DNA of 64,000 nucleotides from positions 310,001 through 374,000 of the forward strand of contig JAJFHV010000010.1 of NCBI GenBank assembly GCA_021775415.1. Direction: 5' to 3'. The DNA is from Hyphomicrobiales bacterium. Its GTDB lineage: Bacteria; Pseudomonadota; Alphaproteobacteria; Rhizobiales; Rhizobiaceae. Positions 26,940 to 35,931 of this stretch are shown one piece after another. Within the stretch, counting starts at the first letter, position 1. Every line of letters begins with the position of its first letter. The translations under genes and the position numbers were made by a program. Under the pieces are notes generated by a model, which was given only the letters and a program-made list of their open reading frames with translations, ran no database searches and was not told where the DNA came from.

Positions 26940-27857
26940 TTATGAGAAAGTCTTGGCAACACCTACCTTCGAAAGACGCCCCTCAAGACGTTCATCGGTA
27001 AGCCAGTTGTTGAGCTTCTCACGCACTTCCAATAATGCCTGCATATCGATGCCTGTGCTCAAGCCAATGCTCTCAAGAAGATAGACACAATCCTCAGTCG
27101 CTATGTTGCCTGTAGCGCCAGGAGCAAACGGGCAGCCGCCCAAACCACCGAGGGAAGCATCAAACCGGCGCACTCCGACGCGAACGCCTGCGGCAACATT
27201 TGCCAATCCCATCCCGCGCGTGTCATGAAAATGCGCTGCGATCGGAACCGCTCCTGTTACGGAATCCACTTTTTGCAGTAAACGTTCAACCTGAACAGGA
27301 TTGGCATATCCAACCGTGTCCGCCACATTAATTTCATCGGCACCATAACCTGCCATCAGATTGGCAATTTCGCAGACACGACTCTCACTTACAGAACCCT
27401 GCAAACTACATCCAAAGGACTTTGCAATCACGCCTGCAATCTGGATCTCGTCTACCAAATTTCGCGATGCCCGCTCCTCCATCACCTCGCGAAACATCGC
27501 GAGAGACTCGTCCGTTGATCGGCGCACATTAGATTGATTGTGGGCTTCACTTGCCGACAGAACAAAAGTGATTTTTCGCGCACCTGCATCCATTGCACGA
27601 ACGGCACCTTTCAAATTGGGCACCAATGTCGAAGCCAACAAACCATCGATGGCAAGCGCACCGGATAGAACCTCGGCTGCATCGCTGAATTGAGGCAAAA
27701 TTGATGGCGGAACGAATGAAGTAACCTCTATTTCCCTGAACCCCGCGGCGGCCTGCTCTTGACACCATTCCAGTTTTGTCTTTGTTGGAAGAATGGTTGA
27801 AACAAGCTGCAAGCCATCCCGCAATCCAACTTCCCGGACGCTCACGTGATCGGTCAT
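26940..27857 (-). CDS. Hydroxymethylglutaryl-CoA lyase
   Basis: The 305-aa DRE-TIM family lyase has REVGLRDGLQ at the N-terminus and the catalytic-cysteine motif GGLGGCPFAPGATGN near the C-terminus. It cleaves HMG-CoA (or a close 3-hydroxy-3-methylacyl-CoA) to acetyl-CoA and acetoacetate, the last step of leucine degradation. The start at 27855-27857 follows AAAGGACGGTAGC, which overlaps the end of the enoyl-CoA hydratase gene, so the two are coupled. The longer open frame is a read-back into that neighbour. Confidence 0.9.
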   Translation of the reverse strand: MTDHVSVREVGLRDGLQLVSTILPTKTKLEWCQEQAAAGFREIEVTSFVPPSILPQFSDAAEVLSGALAIDGLLASTLVPNLKGAVRAMDAGARKITFVLSASEAHNQSNVRRSTDESLAMFREVMEERASRNLVDEIQIAGVIAKSFGCSLQGSVSESRVCEIANLMAGYGADEINVADTVGYANPVQVERLLQKVDSVTGAVPIAAHFHDTRGMGLANVAAGVRVGVRRFDASLGGLGGCPFAPGATGNIATEDCVYLLESIGLSTGIDMQALLEVREKLNNWLTDERLEGRLSKVGVAKTFS

Positions 27858-27858
27858 G

Positions 27859-28653
27859 CTACCGTCCTTTGAAATCAGGTTTCCGCTTTTCGTTGAATGC
27901 CAGCACACCTTCACGCCGGTCTTCCGTCGGTATGGTCCGGTTATAGGATTCAATCTCAAACGCTAACCCGTCTGCAAGCGACATCTGCAATCCTTTGTGG
28001 ATTGCCTGCTTTGCCTGCCGAACGGCTATAGGTGCATTCTTTGCAATAGACCCGGCGATGTTGAGCACCTCTTCCAGCAATGCATCTGCAGGAAAAACAC
28101 CATTCACAAGACCCCAGTCATGCGCTTCCTGCGCGCTAAACACCCGGCCGGACAGGATCAACTCCTTTGCCCGCCGCTCGCCAACGGCACGCGCTAAAAA
28201 CTGGGTTCCACCAGCGCCTGGAATAATCCCTATCCTGGTTTCGGTTTGGGCGAATTTCGCGTTGTCCGAGGCATATACAAAGTCCAGGGCGGATGCGATT
28301 TCGCAACCACCTCCAAACGCTGCACCGTTTATCGCCCCAATTACAGGCAACGGGCACCCGAGAATTGCCCGGACCATGCGCTCGTAGACAAGATGCTGTT
28401 TAAACCATGCATCGTCACTCATCCCATTGCGCTCTTTCAAATCGCCACCAGCACAAAAGGCCTTTTGTCCGGCGCCGGTAAGGACAACAACTCGATTTTC
28501 GCCAGAATCAAGTGCCAATGCCTCAAACAAATCAACCAGATCCTTCGCCATTTGTGTGTTGAAAGCGTTCGATGCTTCCGGACGATTAAGCGTCACCAAC
28601 AACACATCGTTGGATGGATTGTCGGTAAGAATGGTTGAATATCCTTCAGGCAT
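27859..28653 (-). CDS. Enoyl-CoA hydratase/isomerase family protein
   Basis: This crotonase-fold protein of about 264 aa has the oxyanion-hole segments AFCAGGDLKER and GAAFGGGCEIASALD, and the acid/base region RIGIIPGAGGTQFL with the Glu position replaced by Gly-Ala as in several hydratase relatives. Paired with HMG-CoA lyase it is likely a 3-methylglutaconyl-CoA hydratase, but generic hydratase activity is possible. Translation could alternatively begin 30 bp upstream at a GTG (28683); the ATG is preferred for better agreement with family length. Confidence 0.82.
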   Translation of the reverse strand: MPEGYSTILTDNPSNDVLLVTLNRPEASNAFNTQMAKDLVDLFEALALDSGENRVVVLTGAGQKAFCAGGDLKERNGMSDDAWFKQHLVYERMVRAILGCPLPVIGAINGAAFGGGCEIASALDFVYASDNAKFAQTETRIGIIPGAGGTQFLARAVGERRAKELILSGRVFSAQEAHDWGLVNGVFPADALLEEVLNIAGSIAKNAPIAVRQAKQAIHKGLQMSLADGLAFEIESYNRTIPTEDRREGVLAFNEKRKPDFKGR

Positions 28654-28855
28654 GTTGTTCGCTTTCGGTGTTTTTTCAGGCACGACGTTTAATGCTTCTC
28701 AATGATGTAAATTAAGATTTTTGGTCACTCAATGTCGAATTCTTCCCCATCTTGTAACTGGCCACATGCCAATGCATCGATTGCACTTGTGCATCTTTGT
28801 CAAAATCGTACATATGAGGCAAGGTGTACCAGCACGTTCCCAGGGAGACTGTATC

Positions 28856-30331
28856 TTGAAATCCTATCAAAACTACATCAATGGACGGTGGGTCGACCCG
28901 GCAGCGGGTGAATGGTTTGAGACTGAAAACCCGTACACCGGGAAAACCTGGGCGAAAGTCGCGAAAAGCAATGCAGATGATGTGGCCGCGGCAGTAAAGG
29001 CTGCCAAGGATGCTTTCGATAATGGCTGGGGTGACATGAAACCAACCCAGCGCGGCAAGTTGTTGGTCAAGCTGGCTGAAATCATTGAGCGGGAGGCCCC
29101 TCGTCTGGGTGAGCTGGAAGTTTCAGACAATGGCAAGCTGATTGCCGAGATGGGTGCGCAAACCAAATACCTCGCCGAATGGTATCGTTACTATGGTGGA
29201 TTGGCAGACAAGATCGAAGGTTCGGTAATTCCAACTGACAAAGAAGGTGTTTTCAACTTCACGCGTTATGAACCGCTGGGTGTCGTTGGTTTGATAACCC
29301 CATGGAATTCACCATTGCTGCTTTTGACGTGGAAGCTTGCTCCTGCCCTTGCCGCCGGCAATACCACGGTGATCAAACCATCAGAATTTACTTCCGTTTC
29401 CACACTCGAATTCATGCATCTGGTTGAAGAGGCCGGATTCCCTCAAGGGGTGGTCAACACCATCACCGGCTTTGGCCTGGAAGCAGGAGCACCGCTGGTT
29501 GAGCACCCGGACGTGGACAAGATTGCATTTACCGGCTCCGATATTGCCGGCCAGAAAATTTATGAATCCGCTGCCCGCAAGATCATGCCGGTTACCTTGG
29601 AGCTAGGCGGCAAATCCCCCAACATCGTATTTGAAGATGCCGATTTTGAAGCAGCTGTGATGGGGTCTATATCCGGGATCTTTGCTGCTACGGGCCAAAC
29701 TTGTATAGCCGGCTCACGGCTGCTGGTGCAGCGCTCGATCCATGACAAATTTGTCAAGCGCCTCGTGGAAGTTGCGGGTGAAGCCAAAATTGGTGATCCG
29801 ATGTCGATGGACACTCACGTTGGGCCTATCACCACACCACCGCAATATCAAAAGGTTCTGGACTACATAGATGTGGCAAAGAAAGACGGTGCAACATGCG
29901 TCTTGGGTGGCAAGCCCTATACCGGTGAAGGTTCCAAGGGAAACCAGTTCGTTGAACCAACCATATTTACTGGCGTAACGAATGATATGCGGATCGCGCA
30001 GGAAGAGGTTTTTGGGCCGATCCTTTCGGTAATTCCTTTTGACGATGAAGAAGAAGCCATTGCTATTGGCAATGATATTGTTTTCGGCCTTGCCGCAGGT
30101 GTTTGGACCAGCAACATTGGACGGGCGCTTAGAATGTCAGAAAAACTTAAGGCTGGCACGGTCTGGGTAAATACCTATCGCGCGGTCAGTTTCACTTCAC
30201 CCTTCGGTGGCTACAAACGAAGTGGCGAAGGACGGGAAAGCGGCAAGGAGGCAATCAAGGAATTTCTACAGGTGAAATCTGTCTGGATTGCCCAGGAAAC
30301 AACAGCTGCAAACCCGTTCATCATGCGGTGA
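28856..30331 (+). CDS. NAD(P)-dependent aldehyde dehydrogenase
   Basis: The 491-aa aldehyde dehydrogenase has the catalytic Cys in GQTCIAGSRLLV, the general-base Glu in LELGGKSPNIVFEDAD, the NAD-binding FTGSDIAGQ and the Asn of PWNSPLLL. Translation most likely starts at the TTG at 28856, 8 nt after GGGAGA, because YQNYINGRWVDP is the normal family N-terminus; upstream ATGs would add an atypical leader. It is divergent from the hydratase/lyase pair. The aldehyde is unknown; a semialdehyde from the nearby aminotransferase is possible. Confidence 0.88.
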   Translation: MKSYQNYINGRWVDPAAGEWFETENPYTGKTWAKVAKSNADDVAAAVKAAKDAFDNGWGDMKPTQRGKLLVKLAEIIEREAPRLGELEVSDNGKLIAEMGAQTKYLAEWYRYYGGLADKIEGSVIPTDKEGVFNFTRYEPLGVVGLITPWNSPLLLLTWKLAPALAAGNTTVIKPSEFTSVSTLEFMHLVEEAGFPQGVVNTITGFGLEAGAPLVEHPDVDKIAFTGSDIAGQKIYESAARKIMPVTLELGGKSPNIVFEDADFEAAVMGSISGIFAATGQTCIAGSRLLVQRSIHDKFVKRLVEVAGEAKIGDPMSMDTHVGPITTPPQYQKVLDYIDVAKKDGATCVLGGKPYTGEGSKGNQFVEPTIFTGVTNDMRIAQEEVFGPILSVIPFDDEEEAIAIGNDIVFGLAAGVWTSNIGRALRMSEKLKAGTVWVNTYRAVSFTSPFGGYKRSGEGRESGKEAIKEFLQVKSVWIAQETTAANPFIMR

Positions 30332-30347
30332 GCGGACTAATTGTCAA

Positions 30348-31451
30348 TCAGTAGAACGGTAATTCCACCAAGGTCGCAGCAACGTTGTTGCCATTTTTCA
30401 TAACACTCACGGTTTCACCCGCGCTGCACTTTCGTGAGACAAGCGCAAAGCCGATGTTTTTCTCCATCCTGCGAGACCATATCCCGCAAGTCACATCCCC
30501 GACCTTTTCTCCGTCCTGCATAATGTCATGCAATTGCCCGTGAGCAGCCGTCAGCGCTTCACCTTCCATAACAATACCCAACTGGTGACGCTTTGGACCT
30601 TCATCAGCAATCCGACGCAATGCCTGAATACCAACCACATCATCTGGCACATCCAGATCGACGTATTTTTCCATCCGAACTTCAAACGGGTTGGTGAAGT
30701 CATCTGTGTCTCCACCCCAGGAAAGCAGTCCACTTTCAATACGCTCTGTCGTATTTGGGTTTCCGGGACCAATTCCCCAAGGCTTGCCTGCTTCTTCAAC
30801 CAGACTCCACAGTTCGTCGCCCCTGGAGCCATCCATCAAATACAATTCAAATCCACCCTGCTTTGACCAACCAGACCGGGCGACAGCAACGGGAATGCCG
30901 TTGATTTCGGTTTCCTTGAACCAGAAGTATTTCAATTCCCGGACCCAGTCACCAAAGATGGAAGCAATCACATCTTCCGCCTTTGGCCCTTGTACTGCCA
31001 TGGGCGACACATCCGGCTCACATACTTCTACATTGAGGCCGCGTTCCGCGGCCACCGCACGTGCCCAGAACAAAATGTTTGAATCTGCGATTGAAAACCA
31101 AAACCGATCTTCATCCAGTTTCAGCAGGATTGGATCGTTGATGATTGTTCCACGATGGTCACAAAGCGCCACGTATTTACCCTGCTGGGGAACACATTTG
31201 GTCAGATCACGGGGAGACAGGATTTGCGCCAATTGGGCCGCATCCGGACCCTTTAACTCCACCTGTCTTTCAACCGCCACGTCCCATTGAGAAACGCCGT
31301 TCAACAACCGCCAGTACTCTGCATCCGGATCACCGTAACCGGTGGGCATCAGCATGTTGTTATAGGGCTGGAACCCTTTAACACCGGCTTTGACGGTGGA
31401 ATTGAAAAACGGGGACTTACGCAGGCGTGTTGTTGGGGTGATTTCGAACAT
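30348..31451 (-). CDS. DmdA-like GcvT-family protein (candidate DMSP demethylase)
   Basis: The 367-aa GcvT-fold protein starts with RLRKSPFFNSTVKAGVKG then YNNMLMPTGYG, and carries QWDVAVERQV, DHRGTIINDP, EPDVSPMAVQGPKAEDV, ARSGWSKQGGFELY and ERIESGLLSWGGDTD. These blocks follow the order seen in dimethylsulfoniopropionate demethylase DmdA, which moves a methyl group from DMSP to tetrahydrofolate, rather than canonical GcvT. DmdA has close paralogues of unknown function, and family position cannot be decided by eye. No dmdBCD genes are adjacent, although enoyl-CoA hydratase and aldehyde dehydrogenase genes lie nearby. Convergent with the aldehyde dehydrogenase, 16 bp apart. Confidence 0.6.
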   Translation of the reverse strand: MFEITPTTRLRKSPFFNSTVKAGVKGFQPYNNMLMPTGYGDPDAEYWRLLNGVSQWDVAVERQVELKGPDAAQLAQILSPRDLTKCVPQQGKYVALCDHRGTIINDPILLKLDEDRFWFSIADSNILFWARAVAAERGLNVEVCEPDVSPMAVQGPKAEDVIASIFGDWVRELKYFWFKETEINGIPVAVARSGWSKQGGFELYLMDGSRGDELWSLVEEAGKPWGIGPGNPNTTERIESGLLSWGGDTDDFTNPFEVRMEKYVDLDVPDDVVGIQALRRIADEGPKRHQLGIVMEGEALTAAHGQLHDIMQDGEKVGDVTCGIWSRRMEKNIGFALVSRKCSAGETVSVMKNGNNVAATLVELPFY

Positions 31452-31635
31452 TATTTTGTCTCAGACGGCATTGGTAGAACTTCGTGCTCAACAATTGGAG
31501 TTTTGCAGCAAAAATTAGCGGCTTCATATCGCCGCCCGATGTCGCATAAAATACAGAATTACGCCAGTCATCATTGAAAGTTGCCGGTGGAAAAATCTCT
31601 CACTGATTTCGGAGCAATCCAAACTGCGAGACAGT

Positions 31636-33024
31636 CTATATCAGGCTGGCTTCCTTGAGCACTGACAGCGTCATATCCAGTGAAGCCGTTGTCCTGTTGA
31701 TCAGCATATCAATCTCTTTACGACTGATAACCAGCGGAGGGGAAATGATCATTGCGTCTCCCACCGCACGCATTACCAGTTTGTTTTCAACACAGAAGTC
31801 ACGACAAATGGTGCCTGCTTTGCCTGGGTCTTTTGAAAACTTTGCGCGCTTGGCCTTGTCCGGAGACAATTCAATCGCACCCATCATGCCACATACACGC
31901 GCTTCCCCAACCAATGGGTGGTCTGCAAGCTGTTGCCACTTTTCTTTTAAGTAGGGTGCTGTTGTAGATGCGACCGTATCGACAATTTTTTCCTCGTCCA
32001 GAATACGCAGGTTTTCCAACGCAACCGCACAAGCCACAGGATGCCCCGAATAGGTGTAGCCATGGGTAAAATCACCCCCGCCATTTATCACCTGTGCTAC
32101 CTCGCCACTGACCACCGACGCACCTATTGGCATATATCCTGAGCTTAGGCCCTTGGCGATGGTAATTATGTCAGGTCGGATGTTGAAGGTTTGCATTCCA
32201 AACCAGTTTCCGGTTCGTCCAAATCCGCAGATAACTTCATCGGCAATAAGCAGTATTTCATGGGCGTCACAAATACGTTGAATTTCCGGCCAATAGGTTG
32301 CCGGAGGTACAATTACCCCACCTGCTCCCTGCACTGGTTCTGCGATAAAAGCCGCCACATTATCCTCACCAAGACGGGCAATCTCTTCTTCCAGTGCTTT
32401 GGCACAAACAAGGCCAAACTCGTCGCGGTCCATATCCCCGCCTTCGCCATACCAATAGGGTTGCGCGATGTGTGTAATATCCGGGATTGGCAATCCACCA
32501 ACCGCGTGCATTGCACTCATCCCACCGAGACTGGCCCCACCCATGGTGGAACCGTGATAGGCATTTTTGCGACTAATAATGGTTTTCTTGGTGGGCTTGT
32601 CTTTCGCGGCCCAATAATGGCGTGCCAGACGAATGTTTGTATCGTTCGCTTCAGAACCCGACCCTGAGTAAAACACGTGATTGAGATCGCCAGGAACCAG
32701 ATCGGCCAGTCGCTTGCTTAGCTCTACAACGGGTGGATGAGTAGTCTGGAAGAACGTATTGTAGTAAGGAAGTTGCTCCATTTGATTGGCAGCTACGCGG
32801 GCAAGTTCAGGGCGCCCATAACCAATATTCACGCACCAAAGACCTGCCATGGCATCCAGAATTTCGACACCGTCATTATCCGTCAGCATCACGCCGTTTG
32901 CGCGCGTAATGACCCTTGCACCCTTCGCATTCAAGGCATCGCCATCTGTAAAGGGATGCAGATGGTGCGCTGCATCAAGAGCCTGCAACTCAGCCGTAGG
33001 AATTTGGTTGTCTAGGTGCCCCAT
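31636..33024 (-). CDS. Class III omega-aminotransferase (beta-alanine/putrescine type)
   Basis: This 462-aa class III aminotransferase has its PLP lysine in TIAKGLSSGYMPIGA, Asp in LLIADEVICGFGRTGNWFG, and the N-terminal HLHPFTDGDALNAKGARVI typical of omega-amino acid:pyruvate transaminases. The start at 33022-33024 follows GAGGAGTGTTCTG; the upstream in-frame ATG overlaps that site. As last gene of the pyrimidine-catabolic run it probably converts beta-alanine (from uracil) or beta-aminoisobutyrate (from thymine) to the semialdehyde. Confidence 0.88.
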   Translation of the reverse strand: MGHLDNQIPTAELQALDAAHHLHPFTDGDALNAKGARVITRANGVMLTDNDGVEILDAMAGLWCVNIGYGRPELARVAANQMEQLPYYNTFFQTTHPPVVELSKRLADLVPGDLNHVFYSGSGSEANDTNIRLARHYWAAKDKPTKKTIISRKNAYHGSTMGGASLGGMSAMHAVGGLPIPDITHIAQPYWYGEGGDMDRDEFGLVCAKALEEEIARLGEDNVAAFIAEPVQGAGGVIVPPATYWPEIQRICDAHEILLIADEVICGFGRTGNWFGMQTFNIRPDIITIAKGLSSGYMPIGASVVSGEVAQVINGGGDFTHGYTYSGHPVACAVALENLRILDEEKIVDTVASTTAPYLKEKWQQLADHPLVGEARVCGMMGAIELSPDKAKRAKFSKDPGKAGTICRDFCVENKLVMRAVGDAMIISPPLVISRKEIDMLINRTTASLDMTLSVLKEASLI

Positions 33025-33121
33025 CAGAACACTCCTCATTTATTAAATTATGTCGAATGCCGCTCTTCAAACGCCTGGTTTCACCATATCCAGTGTTACC
33101 CATATAGCCAAGAACATGCGG

Positions 33122-33155
33122 AAGCGTTTTGCACAATTTTGATGGCAAAACGCTT
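33122..33155. other. Intercistronic hairpin
   Basis: AAGCGTTTTGC (33122-33132) and its perfect complement GCAAAACGCTT (33145-33155) flank a 12-nt loop, between the binding-protein gene and the aminotransferase gene. No T-run follows on either strand, so processing, mRNA stabilisation or partial attenuation within the operon is likelier than full termination. Confidence 0.55.
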
Positions 33156-33164
33156 TCACACTGC

Positions 33165-34154
33165 TCAATTCAGGGCTTTATCGGTGATAGCGTGAGTCCA
33201 TGCACCGGACGGTTCTTTGGTAATCACTGGATCAGAACCCCCCTTCATCAGAGTCTCCACAGTGCGCTGGTAATCGGCTTCATCCAATTTTCCGTTTGAA
33301 CCGGCGGTTAGTTTGGCAATTTCACCCATCATTCGCTTTTGATGCTTTTCGGTTTGCGCACCGGTCTCGTCATTGTCCAATACGATGTCGGCGGCTTCAT
33401 CGGGATTAGCCTCAGCATATTTCCAACCCTTCATGGAAGCACGTACAAAGCGCACCATCTTGTCCTGGAACGCCTCATCCTTGAGGCTGTCCTCAAGCAC
33501 ATAGATACCATCTTCAAGCGTTGCCACGCCCTCTTCTTCATATTTGAAGGTGACGAGGTCATCTGGTGAAAGGCCAGCATCAATGATTTGCCAATATTCA
33601 TTGTAGGTCATTGTGGAAACACAATCGGCCTGCTTCTGCAAAATGGGATCGACATTAAAGCCCTGCTTTAAAACTGTCACACCATCCGCACCACCATCCG
33701 TGGAAAGACCGAGCTGGCTCATCCAGGAAAGAAACGGATACTCATTTCCGAAGAACCAGACACCGAGCGTCTTGCCCTTGAAGTGTGCCGGAGAACTGAT
33801 GCCCGAATCCTTGCGACAGGTCAGCATCATGCCCGATGATTTGAACGGCTGGGCAATATTTACGAGTGCAACGCCTTTTTCGCGGGTTGCCAGGGCCGAA
33901 GGCATCCAGTCTAGAACGACATCTGCGCCACCGCCTGCAATCACCTGTGGAGGTGCAATGTCCGGGCCACCGGGGTTGATTTCAACATCGAGATTTTCTT
34001 CGCTGTAAAATCCTTTTTCCCTGGCAACGTAGTAACCGGCAAACTGGGCTTGCGTTACCCATTTCAATTGCAGGGTTACCTTGTCTGCTGCCCATGCCTG
34101 AAATACGCTTAGCGATAACGCGCCAGCTAACAATAGAGTGAATAGTTTACTCAT
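33165..34154 (-). CDS. ABC transporter substrate-binding protein, NMT1/THI5 type (pyrimidine uptake)
   Basis: This is a 329-aa periplasmic binding protein with a signal peptide of about 22 residues (to AWA before ADKVTLQLKW). WVTQAQFAGYYVAREKGFYSEENLDVEI is the hallmark of THI5/NMT1 binding proteins, which bind pyrimidine or thiamin-precursor rings. The start was moved to MSKLFT, which follows AATTGGAGGAATC and has a proper signal peptide. It is encoded with two permeases and an ATPase inside the reductive pyrimidine locus, so uracil, thymine or dihydropyrimidines are the probable ligands; N-formyl aminopyrimidine (ThiY-like) is the alternative. Confidence 0.88.
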   Translation of the reverse strand: MSKLFTLLLAGALSLSVFQAWAADKVTLQLKWVTQAQFAGYYVAREKGFYSEENLDVEINPGGPDIAPPQVIAGGGADVVLDWMPSALATREKGVALVNIAQPFKSSGMMLTCRKDSGISSPAHFKGKTLGVWFFGNEYPFLSWMSQLGLSTDGGADGVTVLKQGFNVDPILQKQADCVSTMTYNEYWQIIDAGLSPDDLVTFKYEEEGVATLEDGIYVLEDSLKDEAFQDKMVRFVRASMKGWKYAEANPDEAADIVLDNDETGAQTEKHQKRMMGEIAKLTAGSNGKLDEADYQRTVETLMKGGSDPVITKEPSGAWTHAITDKALN

Positions 34155-34168
34155 TATGATTCCTCCAA

Positions 34169-35032
34169 TTATGTCTGCCCTGCACGGACAGACGGGTGCC
34201 AAAAAGTAACAGCGCGTTCGATGAGTGCGACACTGCCATAAAATGCGGAGCCTGCCAGGGCTGCCACAGCGATCTCAGCCCACACCATATCCACATTCAT
34301 TCTGCCAACTTCCGTTGAAATACGAAACCCCATGCCGACAATTGGTGTGCCAAAGAACTCGGCCACAATGGCGCCAATCAGCGCCAAAGTTGAATTGATT
34401 TTGAGCGCATTGAAGATGAATGGCGCAGCTGCGGGCAGACGCAGTTTGATGAGCGTTTGCCACCAGCTGCTTGCATAAGTGCGCATCAAGTCACGCTCTA
34501 TATGGCTGGATGCAGCCAACCCCTGAATGGTGTTCACCAACATCGGGAAAAACGTCATGATAACAACAACAGCCGCCTTGGACTGCCAGTCGAACCCAAA
34601 CCACATCACCATAATGGGTGCGACGCCGATGATAGGGAGCGCGGAAACGAAGTTTCCCAGCGGTAACAGGCCTTGTTTCAGGAACGGAGAGCGATCAATC
34701 AACAGTGCCACAACAAAGCCAAGCCCGCATCCCAATGCGTAACCGATCAATACCGCTTTCAGAAATGTCTGGCGGAAATCTGCAATAAGGATGGGGACGG
34801 AGTTTGTAATCCGTTCCCAGATCATCGATGGCGGCGGGAGCAGAACGGTTGGAACATTGAAGCCGCGGGTTACACCTTCCCATAGCACCAGAAGTGTTAC
34901 GCCAAACAACAAGGGTACAATCAGTCCGATGCCACGTAAAGCAAGTACGCTTCGACTGTCCTGTCGCACAAGCCATTCATTTGCAACCCACGCACAAATC
35001 CAAAAACTGACAGCTGCAACAATCCAGGTCAT
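34169..35032 (-). CDS. ABC transporter permease (BPD_transp_1), pyrimidine system
   Basis: This permease of about 287 aa starts at MTWIVAAVSF, where its ATG overlaps the stop of the preceding permease (ATGA); the longer frame only reads back into that gene. It has several hydrophobic helices and the EAA-type coupling loop around ASSHIERDLMRTYASS WWQTLIKLRLPAA. TauC/SsuC/ThiX family. It works with the second permease and the ATPase upstream. Confidence 0.9.
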   Translation of the reverse strand: MTWIVAAVSFWICAWVANEWLVRQDSRSVLALRGIGLIVPLLFGVTLLVLWEGVTRGFNVPTVLLPPPSMIWERITNSVPILIADFRQTFLKAVLIGYALGCGLGFVVALLIDRSPFLKQGLLPLGNFVSALPIIGVAPIMVMWFGFDWQSKAAVVVIMTFFPMLVNTIQGLAASSHIERDLMRTYASSWWQTLIKLRLPAAAPFIFNALKINSTLALIGAIVAEFFGTPIVGMGFRISTEVGRMNVDMVWAEIAVAALAGSAFYGSVALIERAVTFWHPSVRAGQT

Positions 35033-35931
35033 GCGACACCCCCCGGCTGTTGTCCCATTCGCTTCAAGACATAGGTGTGTGCAAGTCCGACCAGCATTAC
35101 GAGCGTTGCGGCAAGGATCGCGGCGGTAAAGAGTGCGGACCATATCTGGATGGTTTGGCCATAGTACGATCCGGCCAGCAGGCGTGCGCCAAGTCCGGAC
35201 ACTGCCCCGGTTGGCAACTCACCAACAATTGCTCCCACCAGAGATATTGCCACCGCAATTTTGAGCGATGTAAAGAGGTAGGGCATGGATGAGGGCCAGC
35301 GAAGCTTCCAGAATGTTTGAGTGGCTGAAGCGGAATAAGTATGCATCAAATCGAGCTGGCTTTGATCAGGGCTGCGCAACCCCTTCACCATGCCAACAAC
35401 AATTGGAAAGAACGACAGATATGTCGAAATCAGCGCCTTCGGCAACAGTCCGGAAATTCCGATTGCATTCAGGACAACTATAATCATTGGCGCGATTGCC
35501 AATATCGGAATGGTTTGACTGGCAATGACCCATGGCATTACGGATTTCTCCATCGCCCGATTGTGCACGATGCCAACCGATATCAATATGCCAAGTACCG
35601 TGCCTATCGCAAAGCCAAGCAGGGTGGCGGAAAGCGTGATCCAGGCATGATAAACCAGGCTACGCTTTGAGGTAATTTTCTTGTTGACGATCGTCTCCCA
35701 CATTTCTGCAAACACCTGATGTGCGGCTGGCAGGACCGGCCTTTCCTGGTGCATCGTGTTGGAGACAAGTTGAGAGAATTCAATGGTAGTACCTGCGCGT
35801 TCAGCCTGATCATATTCCCATTGCGCATTCATCCATACAACGCAGACATACCAAACCGCGACAATCACGCTGAGGACGGTGAGAACCGGAATGGTTTTGC
35901 CTTTTGACAATCTACCCATTGGCAATCTCAT
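35029..35931 (-). CDS. ABC transporter permease (BPD_transp_1), pyrimidine system
   Basis: The 300-aa permease has an N-terminal membrane anchor, a periplasmic stretch, then five or so helices with an EAA loop (RSPDQSQLDLMHTYSASATQTFWKLRWP). The annotated ATG overlaps the ATPase stop; an ATG 12 bp further in (35919) is better spaced from GAGGA and may be the true start. Two permease genes imply a heterodimeric channel. Confidence 0.9.
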   Translation of the reverse strand: MRLPMGRLSKGKTIPVLTVLSVIVAVWYVCVVWMNAQWEYDQAERAGTTIEFSQLVSNTMHQERPVLPAAHQVFAEMWETIVNKKITSKRSLVYHAWITLSATLLGFAIGTVLGILISVGIVHNRAMEKSVMPWVIASQTIPILAIAPMIIVVLNAIGISGLLPKALISTYLSFFPIVVGMVKGLRSPDQSQLDLMHTYSASATQTFWKLRWPSSMPYLFTSLKIAVAISLVGAIVGELPTGAVSGLGARLLAGSYYGQTIQIWSALFTAAILAATLVMLVGLAHTYVLKRMGQQPGGVA

